From JAVVHH01 sp964657565 (GTDB lineage: Bacteria > Pseudomonadota > Alphaproteobacteria > Acetobacterales > Acetobacteraceae): DNA of 64,000 bases. Below are positions 47,065 through 56,055 of the stretch, piece after piece (the first letter of the stretch is position 1; the number at the start of each line of letters is the position of its first letter). Made by a program: the position numbers and the translations under genes. The notes below the pieces were generated by a model. It was not told the origin of the DNA. It did no database searches and saw nothing but the letters and a program-made list of their open reading frames with translations. The stretch covers positions 1-64,000 of the forward strand of contig CAZZVQ010000007.1 of NCBI GenBank assembly GCA_964657565.1. Direction: 5' to 3'.

Positions 47065-48057
47065 ATGATCCCGGTCACCTCGGTCCTGCCGAGCCCTGCC
47101 GAGATGCCGCCCACGCTTTTGGTGGTGATCGACACGGAGGAGGAGTTCGACTGGAACGCTGCGTTCGATCGAGGCAGCACATCGGTCGATAATATCGGCT
47201 ACCAGCATCTTGCGCAGGATGTATTCGATGCTGCCGGCATCGTGCCCACCTATGCGATCGACTATCCGGTCGCGACGACCGCCGCATCGATCGAGGTGCT
47301 CGAGCCTTGGGTGAGGGCCGGGTTGTGCGAGATCGGGGCGCACCTGCATCCGTGGGTCAATCCGCCCGACGACGAAGCCGTCACGTCGTTCAATTCGTTC
47401 GCCTGCAATCTGCCGGCCGACCTCATGCAGCGCAAGCTGGCCGTGCTCCGCGATGCGATCGCGGCCAATTTCGGGGTGCCGCCGCTGGTTTATAAAGCCG
47501 GCCGCTACGGCATCGGCCCCGAGACCCCCGCCATCCTGCGCAACCTCGGCTTCATCGCCGACGCCAGCGTGGTGCCGCATCTGGACTCCACCGACAAAGG
47601 CGGCCCCGACTTCCGCGCGCTGCCCGACCGTCCGTTCATGACCGGGTGCGGCGTTGCCGAACTGCCGCTGTCGGTGCATTTCGCGGGCCGCCTGGCCGGT
47701 TCAGGCCAACGCCTCTACCCCGTCCTGTCGCGGTTCGAACGGTTCCGGGCGCCCGGTCTGTTCAGCCGTCTGGGTCTGCTCGAGCGGCTGCGGCTGAGCC
47801 CGGAAGACCATAGCTTTGCTGACATGCGGCGCCAGACCCAGGCCGCCCTGGCCCGCGGCCACCGGTATTTCATGCTGACCTACCACAGTTCCAGCCTCAT
47901 GCCCGGCGGCTCGCCGTATGCACGAGACGTGTCCAGCCGGGACGCGCTCGTCGGCGCGTTAACGAAATACATAGAGTTCTTCACCAATATGCCGGCATGG
48001 ACGACCATCACGACAAGTGAGTTGGCAGCGACGATGCGTGCGCGAGCTTCAGCCTGA
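47065..48057 (+). CDS. Polysaccharide deacetylase family protein
   Basis: 330 residues, no signal peptide. The NodB-type barrel has LLVVIDTEEEFDWNAAFDRG (metal-binding Asp), VPTYAIDYPVATT and EIGAHLHPWVNPPDDE (the HxxxH-like metal site). Near the end are YFMLTYHSSSLMPGGSPYAR and TTITTSELAATM. Similar proteins (WalW-like) occur in surface polysaccharide loci. It is the first gene of a three-gene set with the ATP-grasp/phosphatase fusion and a membrane protein. Catalysis on a sugar N-acetyl group is inferred. Confidence 0.82.
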   Translation: MIPVTSVLPSPAEMPPTLLVVIDTEEEFDWNAAFDRGSTSVDNIGYQHLAQDVFDAAGIVPTYAIDYPVATTAASIEVLEPWVRAGLCEIGAHLHPWVNPPDDEAVTSFNSFACNLPADLMQRKLAVLRDAIAANFGVPPLVYKAGRYGIGPETPAILRNLGFIADASVVPHLDSTDKGGPDFRALPDRPFMTGCGVAELPLSVHFAGRLAGSGQRLYPVLSRFERFRAPGLFSRLGLLERLRLSPEDHSFADMRRQTQAALARGHRYFMLTYHSSSLMPGGSPYARDVSSRDALVGALTKYIEFFTNMPAWTTITTSELAATMRARASA

Positions 48058-48125
48058 TCGAGACGCTTACCCTGGCGCGCCCTGAGCCGCGGCGTGACGC
48101 CGCCCGCAAGGGCAGGGCGCTCGTC

Positions 48126-49796
48126 ATGGGCGACGACACGCGGGGCTTTCTTGCCACCGTGCGCTCGCTCGGACGGCAAGGGATCGAGGTCCATGCGGCG
48201 CCCTTCGATTTCCGTGCCCCGGCTCTCTCGAGCAAGTATATCGCCGCAGTCCACGACGTTCCGCCGTGGATGGGCAATGGCGAGGCGTGGCGCGATGCCA
48301 TGCGCAAGCTGCTCACGACGCGGGGATACGATTTCGTCATCCCCTGCGATGAACGCAACCTGCTGCCGCTGCACCATCGCATGGCCGAGTTCGAGGGCTT
48401 GGCGCGGTTCGCGATTCCAAACCGACGCGCCATCGACGTGCTGTTCGACAAGCACGAGACGCGCGAGCTCGCCGAGGCGGTCGGCGTGCCGATCGCGAGG
48501 GGGCGGTTGGCGCGCCCCAACGAGAACGCCCGCGCCGTTCTGGCAGAATTGGGCGCCCCGGTCGTGGTCAAGCCGCGGCGATCCTACACGATCGAGGGCT
48601 TGGCCAAGCGCGGCCGGGTGCATCTGACCAGCGACACGGCGCAGCTCGCCCAATTGCTGCAGGACGCCGAGCCTGACAGCCTGCTGCTGGAGTCCTGCTT
48701 CGACGGCGACGGCCTCGGCCTCTCCGTGCTCGCGCACGAGGGGCGGCTGCTGCAAGCGTTCGAACACCGGCGCGTGCATGAACGCTCCGGCAGCAGCTTC
48801 TACCGGGTCAGCGCCGCGCCGACGCCGGATCTGGTGCAGGCCTGCGCAGCGATGGCCGCTGCCATCGCCTTCACCGGCGTGGCCATGTTCGAATTCAAGC
48901 GCAACCCGGCCGGAGCATGGATCATGCTCGAGGTGAATGCGCGGCCCTGGGGATCGCTGCCGCTCCCCGTCGCGCTCGGGGTCGACTTCCCGTATCGCTG
49001 GTACCGCCTGTTGGTGGACGGCATCGAGACACCGCCCGTGCCCTACCAGGTGGGGATTTTCGGTCGGAATCTCATCCCCGACCTGATGTCCGCACTGGCG
49101 GACGTGGAGTCACACCCGACGCCCTTGCACAAAGCCGGCGCCTTCGCGCAGCGCGTGGCCGGCATTCGGCGGGTCCTGATCAATGCCGAACGGCAGGACG
49201 TCTTCGTGCGCGACGACCCGGCCCCCGCGCAGGCCGAACTGGCCGCCATCGTTCGCGGGTCGGTGGCGCGCGTCAGCCGGCTCGCCCCCGGTCGGCAGCG
49301 CGCGATGTCGAGGCACGCGCGCGCGGTGGTCGCGAGTGTCGCCGCCCCGCCGAACAAGCCGCACATCCTGTTCGCGTGCCAGGGCAACATCTGCCGCAGC
49401 CCGTATGCGGCGGCGGTGTTGCGCGAGATCGCCGGCGATGCCGTGACGGTCACGTCCGCCGGCATGATGCCCCGACCGGGACGGACGGTGCCCGATCTGT
49501 TCCAGGTGCAGGCGACGACCGAAGGCATCGACCTGGCTGCACACCGCTCGACGTGGCTGGACCGAGAGACTGCCGCCGCGGCATCGCTCATCGTCCTGTT
49601 CGATCGAGTGAACCAAGCGGCGTTTGCTGACCGATACCCGAACTTTGCAGTCCCGACGATCTTGCTCGGAGACCTGGTCGGTATCGGCGAAATCGCGGAC
49701 CCGGTGGATGGGGACGCCAGTGTCGCTGCGTCCGCCTATGCGCAGATACGCGGAGGCGTCCGCGAGCTTGCCCTCCTGCTGAAACGTTCACCGTGA
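48126..49796 (+). CDS. ATP-grasp enzyme fused to a low-molecular-weight tyrosine phosphatase domain
   Basis: 556 residues. Residues 1 to about 370 form an ATP-grasp enzyme: DDTRGFLATVRSLGRQGIEV, lysine in VVVKPRRSYTIEG, and the metal-binding FEFKRNPAGAWIMLEVNARP ending in WGS. After a basic linker, residues about 413-556 are an LMW phosphatase with HILFACQGNICRSPYAAAVL (Cys418, Arg424, the CX5RS loop). The catalytic Asp is Asp525 in EIADPVDGD. The ATG at 48126 is the only canonical start after the last in-frame stop (48018), yet the conserved beta strand (RALVM) begins before it. A CTG at 48054 or 48072 is possible. The stop overlaps the next gene (GTGA). Confidence 0.85.
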   Translation: MGDDTRGFLATVRSLGRQGIEVHAAPFDFRAPALSSKYIAAVHDVPPWMGNGEAWRDAMRKLLTTRGYDFVIPCDERNLLPLHHRMAEFEGLARFAIPNRRAIDVLFDKHETRELAEAVGVPIARGRLARPNENARAVLAELGAPVVVKPRRSYTIEGLAKRGRVHLTSDTAQLAQLLQDAEPDSLLLESCFDGDGLGLSVLAHEGRLLQAFEHRRVHERSGSSFYRVSAAPTPDLVQACAAMAAAIAFTGVAMFEFKRNPAGAWIMLEVNARPWGSLPLPVALGVDFPYRWYRLLVDGIETPPVPYQVGIFGRNLIPDLMSALADVESHPTPLHKAGAFAQRVAGIRRVLINAERQDVFVRDDPAPAQAELAAIVRGSVARVSRLAPGRQRAMSRHARAVVASVAAPPNKPHILFACQGNICRSPYAAAVLREIAGDAVTVTSAGMMPRPGRTVPDLFQVQATTEGIDLAAHRSTWLDRETAAAASLIVLFDRVNQAAFADRYPNFAVPTILLGDLVGIGEIADPVDGDASVAASAYAQIRGGVRELALLLKRSP

Positions 49797-51268
49797 CGTC
49801 GGTCGCGCCCGATCGCGCGCTGGGGCGTGCACACGCGCTTGCGGTCAGCGTGTTGGTCATCGCCGGTGTGTTCTATGCCTGGCTGCTGACCCGCGGGAGC
49901 TTCGACCCGTTCGGGGCGGAGCAGTTTGGGCTGACATTCAACAGCATGCTCGACCACATGCTGCAGGGACGCTGGGATGTCGAACCGGCGTCGATCGGCG
50001 CCGAAGCCTTTGTCCATGATGGCCGAACCTACGCCTATTTCGGCCCGTTTCCTGCCTTGCTGCGCCTCCCGCTCGCGCTTTTGCCGAGTGATCTCCTGCC
50101 GAACTGGCAGGGCCTGAATGTCGAGCGGCTCTCCTGCTGGTTTGCGGTCATCGGCGGCATAGCGGCTCAAGTCATCGCGGTCACGACGGCGCTCGCCACG
50201 ACCACCGTTCCGGTCAAGACACAGCTCACCCCGCCGCTGGTCGTGCTCTGTGCGCTCAGCGGCGCCCCCATGCTGCTGAGCTGGAGGGGAGCGCTGATCT
50301 ATCACGAGGCTATCCTTTGGGGATGGGCGTTGGCCATGGTGTTCGTCGCTATCGCGCTCCCGGCGGTCAAGCGGGAGCGGCCCGCCAGCGCGCGCAGGCT
50401 TTGTGCGCTTGCAGTTTGCGCCGGGCTTTGCCTGCTCACCCGCAGCACCACGGGCGCAGGGCTGTATCTCGCAACCGGCCTGCTCCTGCTTCGTCACCTC
50501 GAGTGGAACGGCGACTGGTGGCGGCCTGTGTTGCAACCGCCATTCTGGGCTCCGGCGAGCGTACTCGCGGGTTTCCTCGCCATGGCCGGGATCGTGAACC
50601 AGGGGCGCTGGGGCAATCCTCTGGTCTTTGCCAATCTGCATACGCAGACAACCCTTATCGACAAGTTCCCGGATCGCCTCTCCCGGCTGGAGCAGTACGG
50701 CCTGTTCGACTGGCATCGCGTCGATATCGGTACCCTCTACTATATGTTGCCGATATGGACGGAACAGCTGGAGCATATGCTTCCGCTGAGCCAGCGGCTG
50801 GTTCGCCTCTACGACGCGATCGAGCAACCCGCGTCGAGCCTGCTCGTGACAGACCCCGCCTGGTGTGCGCTGTCCGTCTTGGGCGTGGTTGCGCTCGTTC
50901 GGGCCCGGGCACTATCGGGTGCGCTGCTGCTCGCCGGCGGTCTGTCGCTGGCGCCCGTATTGATGCTTGCAGCCTGGTATCTCGCCTTCCGATACCGCGT
51001 TGAATTTGCACCGTTGCTGCTCGTGCTGTCCTGCATTGGACTTGTCAACAGCACGCCTGGCCTTGCTCCCCGGCGGCTCGGCCGAGCGAAACTGGCGCTG
51101 TCGGTCCTCTGCGTGTTGCAAGTCGGCGGGGCCGTTGTGGCCGGTTGGTCCTACGCCAGCCAGCCCTTCGGCCCGAGCGCCGGATATACCGCGTTCAGCT
51201 TACACTGTGCTGTCGCGCCTGCATCGTGCACGGCGCTCTCCGACGGCGCTGGCGAGACGGACCGCTGA
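49793..51268 (+). CDS. Polytopic membrane protein, possible GT-C-like glycosyltransferase
   Basis: 491 residues with about 10-11 hydrophobic helices. There is a large loop after the first helix (TRGSFDPFGAEQFGLTFNSM, then GRTYAYFGPFPALLRLPL). Dolichol-phosphate-mannosyltransferase-like proteins have acidic residues in this loop, but the classic DE/DD pair is not obvious. GTG start overlapping the ATP-grasp/phosphatase stop. The tail ends in a small Cys-containing extracytoplasmic segment. A role in envelope sugar transfer or export is only inferred from neighbours. Confidence 0.7.
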   Translation: MTSVAPDRALGRAHALAVSVLVIAGVFYAWLLTRGSFDPFGAEQFGLTFNSMLDHMLQGRWDVEPASIGAEAFVHDGRTYAYFGPFPALLRLPLALLPSDLLPNWQGLNVERLSCWFAVIGGIAAQVIAVTTALATTTVPVKTQLTPPLVVLCALSGAPMLLSWRGALIYHEAILWGWALAMVFVAIALPAVKRERPASARRLCALAVCAGLCLLTRSTTGAGLYLATGLLLLRHLEWNGDWWRPVLQPPFWAPASVLAGFLAMAGIVNQGRWGNPLVFANLHTQTTLIDKFPDRLSRLEQYGLFDWHRVDIGTLYYMLPIWTEQLEHMLPLSQRLVRLYDAIEQPASSLLVTDPAWCALSVLGVVALVRARALSGALLLAGGLSLAPVLMLAAWYLAFRYRVEFAPLLLVLSCIGLVNSTPGLAPRRLGRAKLALSVLCVLQVGGAVVAGWSYASQPFGPSAGYTAFSLHCAVAPASCTALSDGAGETDR

Positions 51269-51350
51269 ACCAGGTGGCGGCCGGATGGGGCGAGTGTTGA
51301 CGGGGGTTCGCGCGGGCCGTTAGGTCAAGGGTAAGAAGCAAGGAATGCGC

Positions 51351-52136
51351 ATGGCAGACCCGTCGATACCGGACTCGATACGCGTCGAGATCACAGGAAG
51401 CGTGGCCGTGCTGTCGCTGGCGCGGCCGCGGAAGCGCAACGCGCTCAATGTCGAGATGATCGAAGGCCTGCGACGCTTCTTCAGCACGCCGCCGGAAGGG
51501 GTGCGGGCGGCGGTGTTGCGCGGGGATGGAGAGCATTTCTGCGCCGGGCTGGATCTGAGCGAGATCACGGAGCAGGACGCGTCGGCGGGGGTGTTCCATA
51601 GCCGGCTGTGGCACCGGGCGTTCGCGGCGATCGAGAGCGGGGACCTGCCGGTGGTGTCGGTGCTGCAAGGGGCGGTGATCGGCGGCGGGCTCGAGCTGGC
51701 GGCGGCGACGCATATACGGGTGGCGGAGCCGAGCGCGTTCTATGCGCTGCCAGAGGGGCAGCGGGGGATCTTCGTCGGTGGCGGGGGGTCGGTGCGGATC
51801 CCGCGGCTGATCGGGGTCGCGCGGATGATGGACATGATGTTGACGGGGCGGACGTATGGCGCCGCGGATGGCGGGGTGGTGGGGCTGTCGCAGTATGTGG
51901 TCGAGGCCGGGGCGGGGGATGCGCGGGCGCTCGCGCTGGCGGAGAAGATGGCGGGCAATGCGCGGATGACCAATTTCGCGGTGCTGCAGGCGCTGCCGGC
52001 GATCGCAGGGGCGGACCCGGCGGTGGGGTATCTGACCGAGAGCTTGATCTCGTCGATTGCGGCGTCGGATGGGGAGGCGAAGGAGCGGCTCGCGGAATTC
52101 CTGGACAAGCGGGCGGCTAAGGTCTCACACGGATAA
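51351..52136 (+). CDS. Enoyl-CoA hydratase/isomerase (crotonase) family
   Basis: 261 residues from the ATG at 51351, six bases after AGGA; an ATG at 51345 would add two. The CoA-binding oxyanion blocks are RKRNALNVEMIEGL, HFCAGLDLSEIT and QGAVIGGGLELAAATHIRVA. A glutamate-poor active site reads YALPEGQRGIFVGGGGSVR. Hydration of an enoyl-CoA, perhaps a hydroxycinnamoyl-CoA, is suggested by the ligase next door. First gene of an operon that includes the ligase, a binding protein and a dehydrogenase. Confidence 0.88.
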   Translation: MADPSIPDSIRVEITGSVAVLSLARPRKRNALNVEMIEGLRRFFSTPPEGVRAAVLRGDGEHFCAGLDLSEITEQDASAGVFHSRLWHRAFAAIESGDLPVVSVLQGAVIGGGLELAAATHIRVAEPSAFYALPEGQRGIFVGGGGSVRIPRLIGVARMMDMMLTGRTYGAADGGVVGLSQYVVEAGAGDARALALAEKMAGNARMTNFAVLQALPAIAGADPAVGYLTESLISSIAASDGEAKERLAEFLDKRAAKVSHG

Positions 52137-52172
52137 TATCACGTCCGGATAACGGACGGTCAGGGGAAAAAT

Positions 52173-53933
52173 ATGGCTGAAACAGCCGGCGTGACGGTAG
52201 AGACGCGTGCCGACGGCGTGACGCTGGTGCGGGCGACGGGGACGCTGCCGCCGTATCCTTTGAGGGTGACGGACCGGTTGGTGCATTGGGCGGCGGAGAC
52301 GCCGGACGAGACGTTCCTGGCCGAGAAAGATGGTGCCGGGTGGCGGCGGCTGAGCTATGGGGCGGCGCTGCCGCAGGTTCGGGCGATCGGGCAGGCGCTG
52401 TTGGACCGGGGGCTATCGGCGGAGCGGCCGGTATTGATCCTGTCGGGCAATGGGATCGAGCACGCGCTGCTGGCGCTGGCGTGCCAGCATGTGGGGGTGC
52501 TGTACGCGTCGATCTCGGCGGCGTATAGCGCGGGCAATAGCGACCTGGTCAAGCTGGGGCAGATCGTGGCGTTGACGACTCCGGGGCTGGTGTTCGCGGC
52601 GGGGGCCGGGTTCCGGCGGGCGCTGGAGGCGATGCCGGAGGGGGTCGAGAGGCTCGACGATTTGGCGCCGTTGCTGGCGGTGGCGCCGACCGCGGCGGTG
52701 GACGCGGCGTATCAGGCGATCGGTGGCGGGACGGTCGCGAAATTGCTGTTCACGTCGGGGTCGACCGGGACGGGGCCGAAGGCAGTCATCACGACGCATC
52801 TGATGCTGTGCGCCAACCAGTCGATGATCAAGGCCGGGTTCGGCTATCTGCTGGATGACAAGCCGATCATGGTGGATTGGCTGCCGTGGAGCCATACGTT
52901 CGGGGGGAGCCACAACTTCAACATGGTGCTGTTCGAGGGCGGCACGATGTATCTGGATGCGGGCAGGCCGCTGCCCGGCCAGTTCGGACCGACGCTGGAC
53001 GCGATCCGGGAAGTGGCGCCGACGCTGTATCTGGCGGTGCCGAAGGCGTGGGAGGAGCTGGCGCGGGCGATGCGGGCGGATCCGGCGCTCAACAAGCGGT
53101 TCCATGAGCGGTTGCGGGTGCGGTTCTACGCGGCGGCGGCGCTGTCGCAGCCGTTGTGGGACGAGCTGGACGCGCTGGCCGCCGAAGCGACGAACCGCGA
53201 ATTGCCGATGATCACCGGGCTGGGGTCGACGGAGACGGCGCCGATGGGGACGTGCACCGATGGGAGCCGGGCGGGGCGCGCGGGGGATATCGGGCTGCCG
53301 GTGCCGGGGATCGAGCTGAAGCTGGTGCCGACCGAGGGCAAGCTGGAGCTGCGGGTGCGGGGGCCGTGCATCACGCCGGGGTATTGGCGCGACAAAGCGA
53401 AGACGGACGCGGCGTACGATGCGGAGGGGTATTACTGCATGGGGGATGCGGTGGCCTGGGTCGATCCGGCCAACCCGGCGCGCGGGCTGCGGTTCGACGG
53501 GCGGATCGCCGAGGATTTCAAGCTGATGTCCGGCACGTGGGTCAGCGTGGGGCCGTTGCGGGCGCGGCTGATCGCGGCGATGGCGCCGTGGGTGCGCGAC
53601 GTGGTGATCGCGGGGCATGACCGCAACGAGGTGACGGCGCTGGCGCTGCCGTTCGACCCCAAGGATGCGCAGGATCCGGCGGTGCGGTCGGCGTTGACCG
53701 CGGTGTTGCGCGAGCTGGCGGCGACGGCGCCGGGGAGTGCGGCGCGGGTGGTGCGGATGGCTTTCCTGGCGGGGCCGCTGTCGGCCAATGCGGGGGAAGT
53801 GACGGATAAGGGGTCGGTCAACCAGGCGGCGGTGTTGCGGTGCCGGCCGGACGAGGTGGCGGCGCTATATGCGGACCCAGTGCCGCCGCATGTGATGTGC
53901 GCGGCGCAGCAGAAACAAAGGATCTCGGCATGA
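52173..53933 (+). CDS. fcs: Feruloyl-CoA synthase-like acyl-CoA ligase
   Basis: 586 residues. AMP-binding blocks are KLLFTSGSTGTGPKAVITTH, TGLGSTETAPMGTC and CMGDAVAWVDP. DWLPWSHTFGGSHNFNMVLF and TLYLAVPKAWEELARAM are particular to the feruloyl-CoA synthase clade rather than to fatty acyl ligases. It would activate ferulate or a related aromatic acid to its CoA ester. A GGGGAAAA ribosome site precedes the ATG. ATGA overlap with the binding-protein gene downstream. The substrate is assigned from clade-level resemblance only. Confidence 0.82.
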   Translation: MAETAGVTVETRADGVTLVRATGTLPPYPLRVTDRLVHWAAETPDETFLAEKDGAGWRRLSYGAALPQVRAIGQALLDRGLSAERPVLILSGNGIEHALLALACQHVGVLYASISAAYSAGNSDLVKLGQIVALTTPGLVFAAGAGFRRALEAMPEGVERLDDLAPLLAVAPTAAVDAAYQAIGGGTVAKLLFTSGSTGTGPKAVITTHLMLCANQSMIKAGFGYLLDDKPIMVDWLPWSHTFGGSHNFNMVLFEGGTMYLDAGRPLPGQFGPTLDAIREVAPTLYLAVPKAWEELARAMRADPALNKRFHERLRVRFYAAAALSQPLWDELDALAAEATNRELPMITGLGSTETAPMGTCTDGSRAGRAGDIGLPVPGIELKLVPTEGKLELRVRGPCITPGYWRDKAKTDAAYDAEGYYCMGDAVAWVDPANPARGLRFDGRIAEDFKLMSGTWVSVGPLRARLIAAMAPWVRDVVIAGHDRNEVTALALPFDPKDAQDPAVRSALTAVLRELAATAPGSAARVVRMAFLAGPLSANAGEVTDKGSVNQAAVLRCRPDEVAALYADPVPPHVMCAAQQKQRISA

Positions 53934-55129
53934 ATCGGCGTTCCCTGCTGTTGGCGGCCGCGGCGGCCGGGTTGCCGTTTTCGGGTCGGGCCGCGGAGCG
54001 GCCGCTGCGGCTCGGCGTGTTGAACGACATGAGCGGGGTGTTCGCCGACTATCAGGGCCAGGGGTCGGTGACGGCCACGCGGATGGCGGTCGAAGACGCG
54101 CATGGCATGGCGGGAAGCCGGGCGGTCGATGTCGTGTTCGCCGACCATCAGAACAAGCCAGATCTGGGCATGGCGGTGGTGCGGAAATGGTTCGACGAGG
54201 GTGGGGTGGACGTCGTGATGGACGTGCCGAACTCGGCGATCGCGCTGGCGGTGGCGCAGTTGGCGACGGAGCGGAACAAGGTGTTCATCGGGGTTGGCGC
54301 CGGGACGGCCGACCTGACGGGGCCGCGGTGCACGCCGAACATCGTGCACTGGGATTACGACACGTGGCAGTCGAGCCAGGCGCTCGGGCGGGCGATCACG
54401 GAGAAGGGCGGCAAGAGCTGGTTCCTGCTGGCGGCGGATTACGCGTTCGGGGCGGACCTGGACCGCAACGTGGCCGAGGCGGTGCGGGCGTCGGGCGGGA
54501 CGATCACCGGGAGCGTGAAGGCGCCGTTCCCGACGGCGGATTTCAGCTCGTTCCTGTTGCAGGCGCAATCGTCGGGGGCGCAGGTGCTGGCGCTGGACAA
54601 TGCGGGCGGGGACACGACGACGTCGCTGAAGCAGGCGGCGGAGTTCGGGATCACCAAGCAGATGCAGGTGTGCGGGCCGATCTACAACGTCAACATCACC
54701 AAAGGTGTTGGCTTGGAGGTGGCGCAGGGTGTGCTGGGGGTGACGCCGTTCTACTGGGATTTCGACGCGGGGACGCGGGCGTTCTCGGAGCGGTATTTCA
54801 AGCTGATGAACGCGATGCCGAACGACATGCAGGCGTCGATGTATTCGGCGACGATGCATTTGATCAAGGCGGTCGCGGGGGGCGCGGACCCGTCGGATGG
54901 GCGGGCGGTGGTGGCGGCGATGAAGGCGATGCCGACGGACGATCCGATCCTCGGCAAGGGGAGCATCCGGGAGGACGGGCGCAAGCTGCATCCGGTCTAT
55001 CTGTTCCGGACCAAGACGCCGGCGGAGAGCAAGGGGCCGTGGGATTTCTACGAGATCCTGTCGACGATCCCGGCGGATAAGGCGTTCCGGCCGTTGGCGG
55101 ATGGCAAGTGCCCGATGGTCAAGGCATGA
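53930..55129 (+). CDS. HAAT-type periplasmic substrate-binding protein
   Basis: 399 residues. The N-terminus NRRSLLLAAAAAGLPFSGRA looks like a twin-arginine-type signal peptide. The mature fold has LRLGVLNDMSGVFADYQGQG, FADHQNKPDLGMAVVRKWFD and LLAADYAFGADLDRNVAEAV. This subfamily is often found beside aromatic-acid catabolic genes. No permease or ATPase is adjacent, so it must share a transporter encoded elsewhere or signal in another way. It overlaps the ligase gene by four bases and the dehydrogenase start by four. Confidence 0.9.
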   Translation: MNRRSLLLAAAAAGLPFSGRAAERPLRLGVLNDMSGVFADYQGQGSVTATRMAVEDAHGMAGSRAVDVVFADHQNKPDLGMAVVRKWFDEGGVDVVMDVPNSAIALAVAQLATERNKVFIGVGAGTADLTGPRCTPNIVHWDYDTWQSSQALGRAITEKGGKSWFLLAADYAFGADLDRNVAEAVRASGGTITGSVKAPFPTADFSSFLLQAQSSGAQVLALDNAGGDTTTSLKQAAEFGITKQMQVCGPIYNVNITKGVGLEVAQGVLGVTPFYWDFDAGTRAFSERYFKLMNAMPNDMQASMYSATMHLIKAVAGGADPSDGRAVVAAMKAMPTDDPILGKGSIREDGRKLHPVYLFRTKTPAESKGPWDFYEILSTIPADKAFRPLADGKCPMVKA

Positions 55130-56055
55130 TCAGCCGGGTGGCCGTCGTTGGGACGGGGGTGATCGGGGCGAGTTGGGCGAGCAACTTCTTGGCGCAGGGG
55201 GTGGAGGTCTCGGCCTTCGACCCGGCGCCGGGGTGGGCGGAGCGGCTGCGGGCGACGGTGGCGGCGCAGTGGCCGGTGCTGGCGTCGATGGGGCTCGCGG
55301 CGGGGGCCGATCCGGGGCGGCTGCGGATCGCGGAGACGATCGAGGGGGCGCTCGAAGGCGCCGAGTTCGTGCAGGAGAACGGGCCGGAGCGGCTGGACGC
55401 CAAGCGGGCGCTGTTCGCGGCGATGGATGCGGTTTGTCCGGCGGAGGTGGTGATCGCGAGTTCGTCGTCGACGCTGAAGGTGAGCGACGTGCAGGGGGGC
55501 CTACGGTTTGCGGGGCGGGTCGTGCTGGGGCATCCGTTCAATCCGCCGCATCTGATCCCGCTGGTGGAGGTGGTTGGGGGCGGGTTGACGGAGGAGGCGT
55601 CGATCGAGGTGGCGATGGGGTTCTATCGCCAGGTGGGGAAGCGGCCGATCCGGCTGAAGCGGGAGATGCTGGGGCACGTGGCCAACCGGCTGCAGGCGGC
55701 GTTGTGGCAGGAGGCGTTCAACCTGCTGATCGAGGGGGTGGCGGATGCGGCGGACATCGACACGGCGATCGCGCATGGGCCGGGGCTGCGGTGGGCGCTG
55801 CTGGGGCCGTTCCTGAACCTGCATCTGTCGGGGGGTGCGGGGGGGTTCGCGCACATGCTGGCGCATCTGGGGCCGCCGACGGAGGCGATGTGGCGGGATC
55901 TGGGGCGGGTGGAGCTGACGCCGGAGGTTTCGGCGCTGGTGGCGCGGGCGGTGGCGGAGCGGCTTGGGGGGCTGGATATGCCGGCGGTGGTGGCGCAGCG
56001 CGATGCGGTCTTGGTGGGGTTGTTGCGGGCGAAGGCGGGGACGGGGCTGCCGTGA
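55126..56055 (+). CDS. 3-hydroxyacyl-CoA dehydrogenase family protein
   Basis: 309 residues. The NAD-binding motif is VAVVGTGVIGASWASNFLAQ; QENGPERLDAKRALF and the catalytic SSSSTLKVSDV precede the conserved LGHPFNPPHLIPLVEVVGG. The C-terminal helical domain has GPGLRWALLGPFLNLHLSGG. That last block also appears in carnitine dehydrogenase and L-gulonate dehydrogenase relatives. With the hydratase and ligase it completes a beta-oxidation-like side-chain pathway. Last gene of the operon; the next 540 bases have no intact gene. Confidence 0.88.
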   Translation: MISRVAVVGTGVIGASWASNFLAQGVEVSAFDPAPGWAERLRATVAAQWPVLASMGLAAGADPGRLRIAETIEGALEGAEFVQENGPERLDAKRALFAAMDAVCPAEVVIASSSSTLKVSDVQGGLRFAGRVVLGHPFNPPHLIPLVEVVGGGLTEEASIEVAMGFYRQVGKRPIRLKREMLGHVANRLQAALWQEAFNLLIEGVADAADIDTAIAHGPGLRWALLGPFLNLHLSGGAGGFAHMLAHLGPPTEAMWRDLGRVELTPEVSALVARAVAERLGGLDMPAVVAQRDAVLVGLLRAKAGTGLP

